Both the position numbers and the translations under genes were made by a program. DNA of 64,000 nucleotides, taken from positions 124,001 through 188,000 of the forward strand of contig MQVO02000032.1 in the NCBI GenBank assembly GCA_001986395.2, read 5' to 3'. Of the stretch, positions 1 to 12,379 are shown in pieces (within the stretch, counting starts at the first letter, position 1; each line of letters starts with the position of its first letter). Source of the stretch: Irpex lacteus (Eukaryota > Basidiomycota > Agaricomycetes > Polyporales > Irpicaceae). The notes under the pieces were generated by a model. It worked only from the letters and a program-made list of their open reading frames with translations. It had not been told where the DNA came from and did no database searches.

Positions 1-1517
1 CAAGCTATCGATGGGACTGTGACGGTGTCATCCGTAGTGGCAGTAGCAGCTCGACGCCCTGGGATGCGGGTGTTATCAAAGTTGATGGTAGTGAGCGCCG
101 TGGTGTTGCCCTCCTTGTCGAGCATGAAGCATTGGGTATGTACGAGGATGACGACGATGGTCGGGTAGAGACCCTATGAACCAAAGAATTGGGTGAGCCC
201 GCCTTTCGGAAAATTGTGGTCACTACTTACGACGATGGTGCTTGTTTGGAAGTCGTACACCTCAAGGGCGAAGTCTAACCGGGGGTTTTTGTTGATCGCA
301 CCGTCCAGTACACCGATGTTGAGCAGCACCTCGGCAAGCTACGTATTGACCGTTTAGACCTGGCACCGTAGATTATAGTAGCCAGACTTACGAAAAATAA
401 TGTGTAAAGGAGCCCCGTATCGACCAGGATGAGCATAGCTTTGTTCGCCGGAGACCGATTACGCAAATCAGTCATGAATGACTTCACCATTCGTCGATAC
501 ATCCTATGACGAAGCGAACCACAATGTGAGATATAACTCAGAGACAGAGGTATGTCATTTGGGCTCACCATGTTTTGATGCCTATCATGAGTGTGGAAAC
601 AGCGGCGGTGACGAACTGAGCCCAGTATGCAGCCGATTGGATATTCCGACAGAACGCTGGGTGCTCGAATTGACCAAAGGAAACATCTGCGTCTGAACGT
701 GCAGCGCAGTAGCTCAATAGGAAGGTCAGGACTAGTTGAAGTGTAGTTTCAGCTTCATCGAATCGTTGTGTCAAATTAGCAGTACTCACTGACGGAGACA
801 AACCAAGTGGTGCATGGGATCAACATGAAGAAACGGTCTCGCCCATGAGACCAGAACGCTTGGACACGCCACAACACGATTGCATCTCCAAGGATCGTCT
901 GTAACAGTAGATCCACCGATCATTTAGTATTCCTTTAGATGTTATTCAGGATGTAAAGTGACGTACCATGAATGCGTAAAGGGCGTCGACTGCAAGTGAC
1001 AGCTTGAGCACCGAGTCGGTTGATTTAGTGTAGCGCTCATCGAGCGTGTCCGGATGAGTGTCGATGAGTGTCGTGTTGAGTTCCGCGACGACGTTCCTGA
1101 CGTCCATTACCCAGAGAGTGATGTCCATGAGGTACATGAGGAGGACAAGAATCCACATTACAAAGGACGATTTATTTCGGCGTCGATCTTTGTGGCTGTT
1201 ATCGCGTCCCACCACCAATACATGGTCAGCCACCAAGCCCTGACGGAGGTGCACGTAGTGCACTAAGCCAGATGAGATTGACGTACAGCAAGATAGTTCC
1301 GGCTTTTACAACCAGAATGGTGTAAATAGCTGCCAAAAACGCGATCGAGGAGAAACATGCGTCAGCACTCGATCACTCACTAAACATGCGAGTTGAGTAC
1401 ACTCGATCGGAGCTACTTACCTACGAACCATGTCTCAACAACAACCGAGACAAACGAGCGCAAAACATCGGTTCCAATGCTCTGCAGAATCGCAATATCC
1501 GAGCTTGAGGACGCCAT
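1..1517 (-). CDS. Multi-pass membrane protein, Agaricomycete family (3' end outside window)
   Basis: The start codon is at 1517-1515 (MASSSSDIAILQSIG). Exon 1 ends at 1421 with a GTAAGT donor, and the next exon continues in frame with a membrane segment (AIYTILVVKAGTILL). Further exons at about 1200-960, 910-790, 730-580 and 470-300 give a short WRVQAFW block after a membrane segment, a Thr/Val-rich helix ending in LMIGIKTW, and LILVDTGLLYTLFF. The last visible exon has GLYPTIVVILVHTQ and a polar tail, and runs off position 1 without a stop. This order (N-terminal helix, helix before an aromatic W-R block, LxxLVxTGLLY, GLYPTIVVILV) is characteristic of a large family of uncharacterised seven-TM-like proteins in mushrooms. 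Function is unknown; a receptor-like role is only a guess. The family call rests on remembered patterns, and several inner exon edges are approximate. Confidence 0.6.
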
Positions 1518-3029
1518 AGCTTGGTGGCACTGGCACTCGAAGGAGCAAACGCAGACGTCGCCAAAGCGGCCCTGACCGTTTCCTTACATACCAAAGCTGC
1601 AAGGGGCACGTCGAAGTCACGGGAGCTATTTCCACTAAAGCTTTCCGCGAATGAATGAGTGGTGATGGGGAAGATGATGATGAACTCGGAGAAGCAGCGG
1701 TCCTGTCATGCGAACAATCGACCAGCGCGCTCTGAATTATCGTATTCCAGATCTTCCCTGCTTGTCCGTGATATGCGTGGGGTGCGAAAGGAGGGATTGT
1801 GGAGGGAGAGGCTACGATCTGCGAGTATCGAAGCCTCAGCATCAATGGGTGTTCTCACAAAACGCCCCCAGACACGTATGGATCTGTCAAGGTTGCTATA
1901 TCACATCCATGTCAAAACTGCCCTGGAAATGACAGCGTGCGATAACATATTGAAGCATATCCGCAGCTACTTACCAGAAATATCTGTTGAACGGGCGTCG
2001 TTGAATTCTCTGCCTCTGCGGATTCAACAGCACAACTGTAAACAGATTCAGCGAGTCCAAGAAGATACGTATACATAAATACCTTCAATGGGATGTATAC
2101 ACATCTGCGTTCTGGTGACGGGTCCAGAGGCGCATGATCGCTATCAGCGTCATCCTGAATGATAAATGAAATCTCAGAGCTGTGCACATGTTTTCAAAGA
2201 TTATGGCATTATAACGAACCTTACGCCACTTGTGGCATGTCAAGAGGGTTTCTAGCAACACGCTAAGTATGACGGGGAACAAAGCAAAGCAGACCACTTG
2301 AGCATATTGTGTCGTCTCAAACTTGTATTATTGGGCACATAACGTCTTGTAAACATAAAGTACTGAAGCTTGAGCTTGAGTCGTTGTGCCGCCTGGCCAC
2401 TTAAAAGGAAAACTCGGGCTCGGGTTAGCCCACCGGCTGTCGTTGAACGATTGCGACTTGCTGTCGATCAGCTGAATCTTGAGGCTTGAACGTTGAACTT
2501 CCGCTGCCAAGACACCGAGTACTATTGAGTACTCAGCGCTCACCACTCGTTGCGTGTATTGGCAGAACTTGGCTATCAATGAGCAGGCTACTCATGATCA
2601 CAGGAACTGTTGGCTGGCGATCTACCATCACGGAAGAGTTAGCACCACTGGAGAGAGTTCATTGATACGAGAGAGGTCTATTCACAGGAAGGCAGGAGGG
2701 TATAGATACCGTAGGAGAAGGCAGCTCGTTCCTGTCGATCACCTTGATTCACCTGTCTCGTCATATTCTTCGTCATGATACGCATCCTGCGTTCCTGTGG
2801 AAAAACCAGCACGCGCGCTCGATCCTCAACACCAACATGCACACAAGAAACAAAAATTCTTCAATTGATCTATCAAACCAAACCTATTCGTATGCTAGGG
2901 TACGTTACCGGCGACCACGGACCTCGAGTCCTAGGGAGTTCACGAGACCGGATGTTGCTTCTTTAATTTCTCCATCCTGAACTTGCATCTTCTCATCTTG
3001 ATATCCAGCCTTCTTCAAGTCCGCACGTC
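1518..3029. other. Intergenic, possible decayed membrane-protein relic
   Basis: No gene can be supported here. On the minus strand two short overlapping open stretches (1912-2187 and 2085-2297) contain hydrophobic runs such as CFALFPVILSVLLETLLTC and VFMYTYLLGL. They could be remains of another membrane protein like the neighbour at 1-1517, but no exon chain, start or stop context could be assembled. The rest (2300-3029) shows nothing recognisable apart from the 3' flank of the actin-binding protein gene. Confidence 0.3.
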
Positions 3030-5814
3030 TTACTCTTGTACTTCAACGTAGTTGGCTGTTCAATACCACGACGTTAGAACACCGAACAGTCTGTTAAGAA
3101 AGAGAGAGAAGACCAAAGAACGCACCTGGGAACAGTCCAACATTGCCGTGTTGATCTTTGCCTTGCCACCAGTCATCTGCGACAGCTTCAATCTCAACGA
3201 TACGATCGCCCTCGCGCAACGTCAGTTCATTATCCTCAGCGGCCTCGTAACTGGTGAGTGCGATCGAATGTCAGAATCATTGCTTCTTGGAAGGTCACTG
3301 ATGGGAACGTGAGAGCTTACTCGTATAATGCGATGGCAGTAATTCCTTCGGTCGCAGTCTCAGGTTGCGGAGCTGGAGGAGGCGGCGGGGGCGGAGGGGG
3401 AGGAGGAGGAGCAGCCTCTGCAGCTGCAGCGACAGGGGGCTAGATTTGTTACGATCAGATTAGCATGTTCAGGGTTATGATATATCTGTCGAATGGTATG
3501 ACGTACGGGAGGCGGAGGTGGAGGTGGAGGAGGAGGGGGAGGAGGCGAGGCAGGAGGCTCAGGCTCGGCAGCAGCCTCTTCGATGCTCTCCACAATTTCC
3601 ACGTAATTCGCTGCAAAGAGAGGAGAAATATCAGCGTCTCGCCCACATACGCAGAAATGAGAGAGAAGTCGACTCACCAGGGAACAGCCCGCTTCGAGTC
3701 CCGTCAGCGCTAACACCGGACCACCAGCCTTCATCCAACTGCTCGATCTGCTCGATGACTTCGCCTTCCGTGAGTGACAGTTCATTTTCTTCCGCAGCCT
3801 ATGGCGCAAGACAGCAACGTCAGATCCTTTTGTTTTTGTGACTTGCAGATTTCATATGCCACAGACGTACCTCGTAGTCAAATTGCACTATCGCACAGAC
3901 GCCTTTACCGTGCACGGGACCGTGAGCAGCGGGCGTAGCCTCAACTTCCTGCACGACTTCTGGTTCAGGCTCGGGTTCAGGTGCGGGCGGAGGAGCCACA
4001 GCAGCGAAGGCCGCAGGGGGAGGAGGTGGCGGTGGTGGAGGCGGCGGCGGCTATGACGGCAACTCAATACCTAGTCCATCAAAGAGGAAATGTAACTCAC
4101 AGGAGGCGCGCTTTCCGCATCGAGCACGGGTTCTTGCTCATATGTAGGTGCAGGCGGCGGGGGAGGTGGTGGCGGCGGCGGCGGTGGGACCGCCTCTACA
4201 GCAGACACCACCGGCCTACTGGCTGCAGGCGGGGGAGGAGGCGGAGGCTACAATACAGACACTGTGAATAGGGATGGCGTGTATGGGTAAAGGGCAAACT
4301 TACAGGCGGGGCATACTCTTCTTCTTCTGGCTCGGGTACCACCGGTCTGCTTGCCGCAGGGGGAGGGGGAGGGGGAGCCTAGCATACAATACATTATAAA
4401 CAAAGACTTCGAGCGTGAGCACCTATTGAAACGTACAGGAGGGGCATATTCTTCTTCCTCGTGCTCTGCAGCCACAGGTGCAACTGGCGGGGGAGGCGGG
4501 ACCCCACCAAAGGATCTCGGAGTAGCAGCAGGTACAGAGGACGTGTGATACGAGGCTGCCCTGCTTCTAGCTTCTTCCTCTTGGGCCTGTTGCTTCGCCA
4601 ACGCCTGCCGTTCACTCCAGGTAAGCTTCTTGGCACCTCCCCCAACGTGCGAAGGGCGCGATTGAACAGTTTCAGCCTGTGCTTGAGCCTCGCGAGCTGC
4701 GAAGGGGTTGACCAGCTTTTTGGGTTGCAGTTTAATGGGAGTGTAAGCTGTTCCAACAGGACCAATGCGGTCATCTTCATCTGGTTTCGTTGGAGTGTTG
4801 GACACCGGAGGCGCGGGCGGAGGTACTACAGCCTGTAGGCCATGATTCTCAGACTGAATGTTGAAATGATAACACTCAGACTTACGGCTGGGGCAGGAGT
4901 TGGTCTCGCAGCCGAAACAACAGGAGGACGTGCGGCAGCAGGGGGAGGGGGAGGCTTTGTAGGAGCAGCTGGCGCTCCCCACGCATCATCTGGTGCAGAG
5001 GCTCTATTGAGAGTTGAACTGGAATGGAATCCCGCAGGAGCAGCGGAAGGCGCAAACCGATGTGCCGCGGGAACAGGCCGTGCAGCTGCTGGAGGAGGCG
5101 GAGGTTGTGCCTGGTGCGAAGGAGCAGCAGCACTGCGCCTTAACGCATCCAAGTCAGGTTTACCGATGGGCACATAGTTCGTCCCTACCGGCGCAATGGG
5201 CTCGAATTTCCGAGCCGTCTCCTTGTGAGCAGAGTACTTAGCACCGGAAGCAGCTTCAACTCGCGACATGATGAGTGCTGGGCTAACATCGGACTACAAC
5301 CATAAGTTAGCTTCACATTCGCTGGAGCCGTAGTATGACACACCTCATTCCGAGCACTGATGACGACGTGTGTGGCACGCAGGTAGTTCTCCACCGCTCT
5401 TGAATGGCTGTAGAACAACCCCTTCCTGGCCTCTGGTACACCATCTCCGCACCAGTTTATGAGAACGAACTTCGGTAATGTGCTCTAATACAATGTCATC
5501 AGTGTCAACGCCTATGCCAATCAAATCAGTAGCTGTATGCTTGCGTACATTGGGATCCTGAACACGCGCGAACGCATACTGCATTCTACGCAATATTAGT
5601 GAGGTGGCGCATGTATTCAGGCCTTCAAGACTTACCTTCCATCTGAGAACTCCTCTTCCAACTCCTCCAGACCACCATTACCTGTCGACTGCACCTTCAA
5701 GTCGTTCGTACCCTTCTCGTACGTGAAGACTGCCCAGTCGATATTCCGTGCATTTAAGACATCTTGGTATGCTCTTGCAATTTCTTGGCTAGATAGATTT
5801 ACTTGCAGTGACAT
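3030..5814 (-). CDS. ABP1: Actin-binding protein Abp1/drebrin-like (ADF-H plus two SH3 domains)
   Basis: Starts at 5814 with MSLQVNLSSQEIARAYQDVL, the opening of an ADF-H (cofilin-like) domain. That domain continues through exons near 5593 and 5418 (NYLRATHVVISARNE). A basic linker follows with two similar motifs, PVGTNYVPIGKPDLDAL and PVGTAYTPIKLQPKKLVNPF, and a KLTWSERQALAKQQAQEEEA helix. Next is a long poly-proline region encoded by repeated small exons (about 4500-3360). The first SH3 has FDYE, then AAEENELSLTEGE, WWSG and LFP-NYVEIVE. The second SH3 has ALYEYEAAEDNELTLREGD, WWQG, LFPANYVEVQE, then the stop at 3030. This is the Abp1 layout: it binds F-actin at cortical patches and recruits endocytic partners and kinases through its SH3 domains. 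There are at least ten exons; linker exon edges are approximate. It is divergently paired with the carrier at 6138. Confidence 0.88.
3360..4500 (-). repeat. Repeated proline-rich exon units in the Abp1 linker
   Basis: Within the Abp1 gene, several short exons each encode an acidic stretch followed by APPV at the donor, and begin after the acceptor with a run of 5-14 prolines. Two units (about 4300-4385 and 4436-4500) both encode EEEEYAPP. The intervening introns are all about 50-60 nt. On the plus strand the units are visible as recurring G-rich blocks (gggggagg type) at about 3370-3435, 3510-3555, 3970-4050, 4160-4250, 4360-4380 and 4485-4500. The pattern fits tandem duplication of an exon together with its intron. 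The proline runs are likely SH3 or profilin ligands. Confidence 0.6.
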
Positions 5815-6137
5815 TCAGAGACTTGAGGGTACGCGTAATAGAATGAGATGGATGTGTGGAGGTAAAAGGCGTCCTGTAGCACAGCCAAGATGATGTCAGA
5901 TAAGCGGCTTTGTTGAGCTTCTTATTATACATGTTACCGTGAGAACTTAAGTTAGTTATCTCGTTAGTAATTCACCGCTAGCCAGTTTACTTGCCTCCTT
6001 TTAAGCTACACACTAGAGACCACCAACGCTTTCGACTTCGGCCGACATCATCCTCCCTTTGACCATCATCATAAACGTCGTCTTCTATAATCTACTTCTC
6101 ACAGCGAAGAGGGAAGAGCACCAAAGCAATAAATGGT
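5815..6137. promoter_or_regulatory. Divergent promoter region between ABP1 and the mitochondrial carrier
   Basis: About 320 bp separate the two start codons (5814 minus, 6138 plus), so both 5' UTRs and promoters must lie here. The strand 5' of the carrier is pyrimidine-rich (about 6040-6110), which is common upstream of fungal start sites. No specific factor site could be recognised. Confidence 0.4.
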
Positions 6138-7480
6138 ATGTCCTCTGGAGATGGAGGTTCAGGTAAGTTTGTCTATTTAGTCACCGTCTCAATGCGAGTG
6201 ACCAAACACTGTAATGCAGTCGCCCTCGACCCGAGGATTGACCTCTTTGCGGGTTCCGTAGCAGGTAGCTGGTATTTCTCTACTTATAACTGCTTCAAGG
6301 TCTCACAAATACGACAGGAATCGCTGCTCTCACAGTTGGCTTTCCATTCGACACGGGTCAGTTGGTCTGCATGAACTGACCGCGCCGTCATCCGTATGTC
6401 GTTACTAACATCAGAATCCACTGTGTGTTTAGTGAAGGTACGCTTACAGAATCCAGAGTTTGCGTCACGCTACCGCTCTGTTTGGCATGCTTTCAAAACT
6501 ATTGTCCGTGAAGAACGCGTCCATGGTCTCTTTAGGGGAATAACGTCCCCTTTGGTACGTCCACCACTCGTGTATATCTTATAGCGTATCTCACCCCCAC
6601 TCCCCCATCCTCGTATATTTAGCTTACAACGGCTCCACTGAACGGCGTGGTGTTTGCAGGCTATGGAGCACTACTCAAGGCGCAGCTGCGTGATGCTACT
6701 GATGAGCCACGAATCAGCCAGGTGACGCTTGCAGGCATAGGAACTGGCATTATGGCATCGTACGTCCTGTTCACAGCACCTTACCTGACGATTGTAACAA
6801 CTTCCCGAAGTCTAGTCACCTCGCCAACCGAGCTGATTAAAATCCAGCAACAATCTATCTGCACACCTACTGGAGGGACTGCACCAACGGTTCAGGAAGT
6901 AGCCCTTGATATATGGCGACGTCGTGGTATTCGAGGCATCTTCCGCGGAATAACGGCCACAGCTATCCGAGAAACCGGCTATGGAGCGTACTTTGGCGTT
7001 TATGAGGGAACACTGATGCTACTTTCCTCTCGAAAAGCCTCTTATGATACTGCAGACGATGAGCCCGTGGACCATACTTCGTTACATTCTGAGGCTGCTT
7101 CCTCTAAGAAGCATCACTCGTATCCGGCCTTGCTTCTTGCGGGTGGACTAGCTGGGGTCGCAAGCTGGGTGGTCACATTCCCGTTCGATGTCGTTAAGAC
7201 GAGGGTTCAGTCCAGCATGGTTACTACAGCGGCCAATCCGTATCGGAACACTCTTTCGACCATCGTCAATTCGTACCGGCAAGAAGGCTTCAGTGTGTTC
7301 TTCCACGGGTTAAAACCGACGTTGATACGGTACGTTCGTGCGCCAACCACTTACGCGAGCTGCGAACCCTGCCTTCTGGTATCCACGAGCTCCGCTGATT
7401 TGGTACTCCTGTATAGGGCAATCCCGGTCAATATGGTGACTTTCGCCACGTTTGAGACTATAGTGCGTGCTTTGACGTAG
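6138..7480 (+). CDS. Mitochondrial carrier family protein (SLC25-type, inner membrane)
   Basis: Seven exons join cleanly in frame: 6138-6162, 6220-6264, 6318-6356, 6433-6554, 6623-6759, 6811-7329 and 7417-7480, giving 316 residues, the usual carrier length. The protein starts MSSGDGGSVALDPRIDLFAG. It shows three mitochondrial carrier repeats with PX(D/E)XX(K/R)-type signatures: PFDTVKVRLQ in the first, PTELIKIQQQ in the second, PFDVVKTRVQ in the third, each followed by a G-[IL]-x-G-[IL]-F/FFHG element (HGLFRG, RGIFRGI, FFHGLKP). An alternative start at 6133 hits a stop in exon 2, so 6138 is preferred. The layout resembles the carnitine/acylcarnitine or amino-acid (YMC/ORT) carrier branch, but the substrate cannot be assigned from the contact residues by eye. 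The insert between repeats two and three (DTADDEPVDHTSLHSEAAS) is somewhat long and acidic. Confidence 0.85.
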
Positions 7481-8217
7481 CCGACTGGTCCTCAAGATGT
7501 TGGCATGGCACAGATAACTCTTCGCTCGAGTTCTCAAAATGCGCTTTTATGGTAGATTGTAGGATAAGCTCTCGCTAATGGCATTCGCACTAATGACGAA
7601 CTATACGTATCCTTCACTGTCAGTAGTGGCGAGGAGTGAGCGCTAGTGAGCCTTTGGCCTTCTGGTAAGCGTCATCAAACCGGCGCCGGCGATCAACGGC
7701 ATGCAGGTACCTTCCCCAAAGGGCAGGTATGGTTAAGGCCCAGCGCTTAACGCTCTGTTACGAGGAGCAGTGACCGTGTTCCACCCTTCTTCCCGAACGA
7801 CAACACCCCACTCCTGCTACGACCCGTATACTATCATATTCATTCCGACTGTCTATCCTCCTCTGTTGTGCGCAAATTATCAAACCCTGTCTAGATTGCG
7901 GTCTTCCCTCGGCCGCTCAGCACCGTCTTCAACTCGAAATAGGCAGGAGCGGAGAAGCCATTCAATCCAGTGAGTGGTCTGCTTGCATAGAATATCGTGG
8001 TTTGTCTCACTCTGTTGCTTCTATAGACGTTATTTACGTGAGCAACCACGTCCGAGTTCATCAGGTCTCTCCCAACCAAGTCGCACCTCGAACCTCGGCC
8101 CTCCAGCTTCAAGTCTCAGGCCCACTGTTGACTACATTGTATGTTAGCATTTTGTCATTTTATATCAACAATATTGACTTTCTAATGGTGTAGCTACACT
8201 GCTCCATACTATTCCAC
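7481..8217. other. Intergenic, no gene seen
   Basis: This 737-bp stretch lies between the carrier stop and the F-box start. Short open frames at 7770-8193 carry no recognisable domain and fit no splice chain with the downstream gene. It presumably holds the carrier 3' UTR and the F-box gene promoter. Confidence 0.4.
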
Positions 8218-10145
8218 ATGTCCGCGGGGTACGAAATTGAGAGTATGAAGGTTGCTGCACATAAGGCCGTCAAGTAAGTCGCATGACTGAGCAGCTTTAA
8301 CTCAGATTATTGATTGTCATACTACGTGACAGCTACGCGGCGGCACACGATGGGCTTGCGACATACGCCGGGCCACACGCCATAGCACCAGTCTATAAGC
8401 TCTCTTGCGAAGTGCTGTGCATGATATTCCTCTCTCTGAGGGATATCTACGCCATGGACAGACGAAATTACGACCATCGCTGGTACAGATGGACTTACAG
8501 ATGGCTGTGGCAGCTGAAGCTGGTCTGCTCGTTGTGGCACAAAGTCGCGCAAGATTGCCCGCGACTATGGAGTTTCGTCGAGGCCTCGCTCCCCGAGCAT
8601 CATTTCATTATCCGGAAATCGAAATCCGTCCCATTGACTGTCATCTATAATCCCAATTCTCATGGGAACGTCCCTCCCTTCTTGGACGAATATCGACACG
8701 TACTTCCGCGTATCCAGTCTCTGGCACTTATGGGTGCAAGTCGATGGCGCCCGGCCTTCTATGGTGTCACAGGCCTTCCGGCCTTGCAGGAATTGACGAT
8801 CCATCAATGCGCTTCCGGACACTCTGACCAAGGAGGCCCCGAGCTGGAAGGTCACAAACAAGTCGGTCCTCCCCGCCTTCCCGATGTCTTCAATTCTGGA
8901 AGCTTCCCCGCTTTGGAGCACCTCGATATTCTAGGTTATGTCGGGTGGGACTTGAAGTCTTCTACTATATTCTCGCCCAATCTCCGCTCTCTGCGTCTAG
9001 GATCAAGTGTACATGGCTGGCCACACAAAATTAGCTTACGCCATCTCCTCGAAACTCTTCACAGAATGCCATGCTTGGAACACTTCATGCTGCTACGCGT
9101 GGCTCCATTGTCCCTAGAGTCGGATGAGCGTTCCAACATCCGCATCATACTCCCGCGACTCAAATACATTTCCATATGTGGCACTATCCAGTCGTCGGTC
9201 TTTCTTCTCTCCAGGTTGAAGTTTCCCAACGATGTCAACATCGATCTCACAGCCTTGAAGATGCCTCAGGACGAATTGGTACACATTCCCACCCTGTTCT
9301 CTATTCTATGCGACAAGCTTTCTGGGGACATGGAGTTTGGGCCATGCCGGCCAGTCAAGACTCTAGTCGTCCAAGGATGCTCGACGGCCGATTGCGCAAC
9401 CCAGATGTTTCTGCACTGCCTCAGGACTGAATACCCCTACAATACCATCAGCTACGAGAAGGACGCTACAGTTTTCCGCAAGGCGTTAGCGTATCCCATC
9501 AACGTACAGGACCCTAGTACCGATGCTGGTGTACCGTGGTGCCCAGACCGTACGCTCGGTGACGGCGTTCGTGTGCTTTTCACGCCTGACGACATGGCGT
9601 ACATACCTCCCCTCTGGTTCCCAGTGTTGTGCGAATACTGGCCCTTAGACGACGTTGAAACATGCGCTCTAGGAGCCGGAAATATCACGATCAGGGATCT
9701 GCGAGTCGTTTGTCCCAATACCACGACACTTTTCATGGAAACCAACAGCAGTGGACATTGCGATACAATTTTGGGCAGACTGCAGTCTATGGTCATGCCT
9801 GGAAAGGTTCGCGACGATGATGACTCTTCTGACGACGACTTGGATTTCGCAAGTACCAGACATCATATGCACCTACCGACCCTCAACACCCTGGTATTAT
9901 ACCCACGGTCCGAGGAGAAGCTCATGGAGGAACTTGGAGCTGGTCTAGACTACCTACGAAAGGCAGGGATCCTAACGTTTCAGCGAGTGTCTGTCTTGCG
10001 CCAGACCAACAACGCATTGAGCGTTGAGGAGATGGACGCGATACAGTCACTGCGCAGGACGTTTTATCCCTTAATATTGACTTTAAACTCAAGCGAGGAC
10101 GATGATTATGAAATGTTGGATGTGGAGATTTCGGACGCATTGTGA
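8218..10145 (+). CDS. F-box-like protein (paralogue of the gene at 13239)
   Basis: A small first exon, 8218-8273 (MSAGYEIESMKVAAHKAVN), joins across a 59-nt intron to the long exon 8333-10145, giving 622 residues. The F-box lies at about residues 45-110: LSCEVLCMIFLSLRDIYAMD, then LKLVCSLWHKVAQDCPRLW. That is the PxEVL...IFxxL...VCxxWxxxAxxxPxLW pattern common to mushroom F-box proteins. The remainder is leucine-rich, with ALEHLDILGYVGWDL and NLRSLRLGS, suggesting a degenerate leucine-rich repeat substrate-binding region. The C-terminus is acidic (SEDDDYEMLDVEISDAL). Such proteins are expected to act as substrate adaptors of SCF ubiquitin ligases by binding Skp1; the substrate is unknown. The large expansion of this family in Agaricomycetes is established; the role of this copy is inference. 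A start inside the long exon at 8310 is less likely because it lies in the intron. Confidence 0.75.
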
Positions 10146-10551
10146 TTACTTGTTGCTATTGCATGTAAAAACATACGAACAGCATGTACTAAGTAGTAAA
10201 TCGAAGTCAGATTAGATCTCCACTCGGACCCAGCGCTAGTTCGAGTTCGATTTTAAGTTTTCGACTCGGACCATCATCATCATCTCCTTTATACCAGCAA
10301 ACTCTCCCAATGCCGTCTGTTTTCCACAACCTGAAGCTTGTGTGTGTGAGAGTTAATGTGTCTCATTGACAGTCATGAGGCCCAGGCATGAGACCGCCTG
10401 ATCCAAAATAGCAAGGTACGATCCGAGACATTTGCGATAGCGGCCAGTATAAGTATAGGCAGGCCCCATTAACGATTCGCTTGCGATTGTGGACGGCGAT
10501 TCCTGTCGCAGCTTTCAATCCCTGAGAACACACTATCTGGTAAGTGGGATC
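10146..10551. other. Intergenic, upstream of cyclase copy 1
   Basis: No coding signal is supported. The stretch holds the F-box 3' flank and the probable promoter of the cyclase at 10552. A short frame starting at 10489 merges into the cyclase first exon, but its extra 21 residues are absent from the paralogue at 20994. Confidence 0.4.
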
Positions 10552-12379
10552 ATGTCTACGAGCAGTGAGGACGAAAAACCTCTTCCCACATTCGACGAGC
10601 TGCCCAATTTCCACGAATACACTGGATGTGCATGGGGTGTATGGGGAGAAGGGGATGAGCTTGGCACAGTCAATTTGTTGACGGAGAAGGTTGTAGCCGA
10701 AGCCGCGAAAGAGATTAGGTGCGTCCTTTCAGTGAATTCTATCTCTAACACAATCGATTGTCCGAAGAACGTTAATTTCTCGCGGACAGGTCGGGCAAAA
10801 TGATTGGCCTGAACCTGTGAGTAGAGCATTCTCGATATTATATTGATATTACAGTTACTGATATAAGATGTTCGACAGACCCATAAATTTCCCCGCAAAG
10901 GTGCGCCCACATTTACGTGTAGGATACATTGTCACACACCCATAAATACTCTCTAGCCACTGTACAGACGTCAGCCGCCGATACATAACGTCTGGATGAG
11001 AACGATTACTACTAACGATGATTCCCTCACCATCGTGATTCTCACATACATTCTTTCGGAATCCGTTACAGTCACTGACTCAGAGTCGACGGGTAGAACA
11101 CTCAATCAAGCTCTCAATGGGACGGTCTGCGTCATTACGGTGTATTTGGAGGTCACAATGTCTTCTACAACAAGTAAGTTGTATCCGTCTTGCTGAATTT
11201 CCACGTTGTTGATGAATAGTATGGGATTAAAGTACGCCTACCGCTTCAATTGCGCGTGGTGACCTGGCTATCACGGATCCAAGTAAGATCGATAAGACCA
11301 AGATTAAGCTTGGTATCCACAGTATGTATCCCTGAAATTCCTTTGCTTCTGCATATGACTTTCATTTCCATTGCACCGACCACGCACCCCATAGACTGGG
11401 CCCAACACGGGATTTGTGGCCGCGGTGTTCTCCTCGATCTGGTTTCCTTCTACACTTCCGGATCCAATAACCTCGCAGCACTTCCATATGATCCATGGCA
11501 AACGAATGCCTTGCCTGCTTCAGACCTCGAAGCGTGCGCAAAGGCTCAGAGAGTGACGTTCAAGAGAGGCGACATCTTGCTGATAAGAATGGGATTTACG
11601 AAGAGGTTTCTTGAAGCAGAACAAGCGGAGAGGGAAGGGTTGAGTGGAAAGCCAGAGGCTTTGTGAGTCCTATTGATCGGAGTCGTACTACGGCTTTGGG
11701 CTATACCTCTTGCTAAATTGAAGTACTGATATCTACTTATAGTACTGGACTTGAACAGAGCGAGGAGATGAAGCGGTTCCTTTGGTATGCTGTATATTCT
11801 GCATTCCATTGCGGTGAGGCTGACAACTTGGCGTCATCTTCAGGAATAACCACTTCGCCGCAGTTGCATCCGACTGCCCATGCCTCGAGGTAAGTCAAAT
11901 AATATTGACCTGGATGCTATCAAGGCTGGAACCGATCTCCACTGGCAGCGATTCCCCACACCAGAGGGTATACCGCAGTTGCATCAGGTACGTTCTGCCA
12001 CCGTTTCGCTCAGTAATCCAGACAATTGAATTTGCAACGCGTAAGACAATACTTGGGTGAGTACGGAGCAGTCGGAATGACTTCACCACTCCTGAACGCA
12101 CAACATTTCTCACTCAGCCTCTGGGGAATGCCTATCGGCGAGTTATTTGACCTCGAAGCGATTGCACAGGCGTGCGCCGAGCAAGGGAGATACACGTTCT
12201 TCTTCACATCCTGGCCACTGAATGTGTACGTATCCCGACGAAGTTCAGTCCGCTTAGATGCTGACGACATATTTCGTAGGCTTGGCGGAGTCGCAAGTCC
12301 TCCAAATGCTGCTGTGCGTTACGTCCTTGTTGTCTTATGCATTGCGAGTGCTAAATCATAGTCGCAGGCATACTTATGA
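10552..12379 (+). CDS. Putative cyclase / kynurenine formamidase-like protein (PF04199 type), copy 1
   Basis: Exons were assembled from 10552 (MSTSSEDEKPLPTFDELPNF). They contain, in order: TGCAWGVWGEGDELGTVNLL, SGKMIGLNLPINFPAK, PLYRRQPPIHNVWM, then the core block QWDGLRHYGVFGGHNVFYN (about 11120-11172). Next come WAQHGICGRGVLLDLVSFY (about 11398-11455), FKRGDILLIRMGFTKRFLEA, NNHFAAVASDCPCIE (about 11843-11890), LHWQRFP, and EYGAVGMTSPLLNAQHFSL. The end is GMPIGELFDLEAIAQAC, FFFTSWPLNV, LGGVASPPNAA and AYL with the stop at 12377-12379. This is the fungal branch of the cyclase/formamidase superfamily, which uses a metal site built from His/Asp of the WDGxxHYG-type motif and downstream His residues. 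Family members hydrolyse small amides or cyclic substrates; the substrate here is unknown. At least nine exons; small ones may be off by a few bases. It is nearly identical in its first exon to the copy at 20994. Confidence 0.75.

Noticed and set aside
3360..4500. G-rich tracts as a microsatellite or G-quadruplex island
   Set aside because: They are explained by poly-proline codons (CCN) of the Abp1 linker on the minus strand; a G-quadruplex role cannot be shown from sequence alone.
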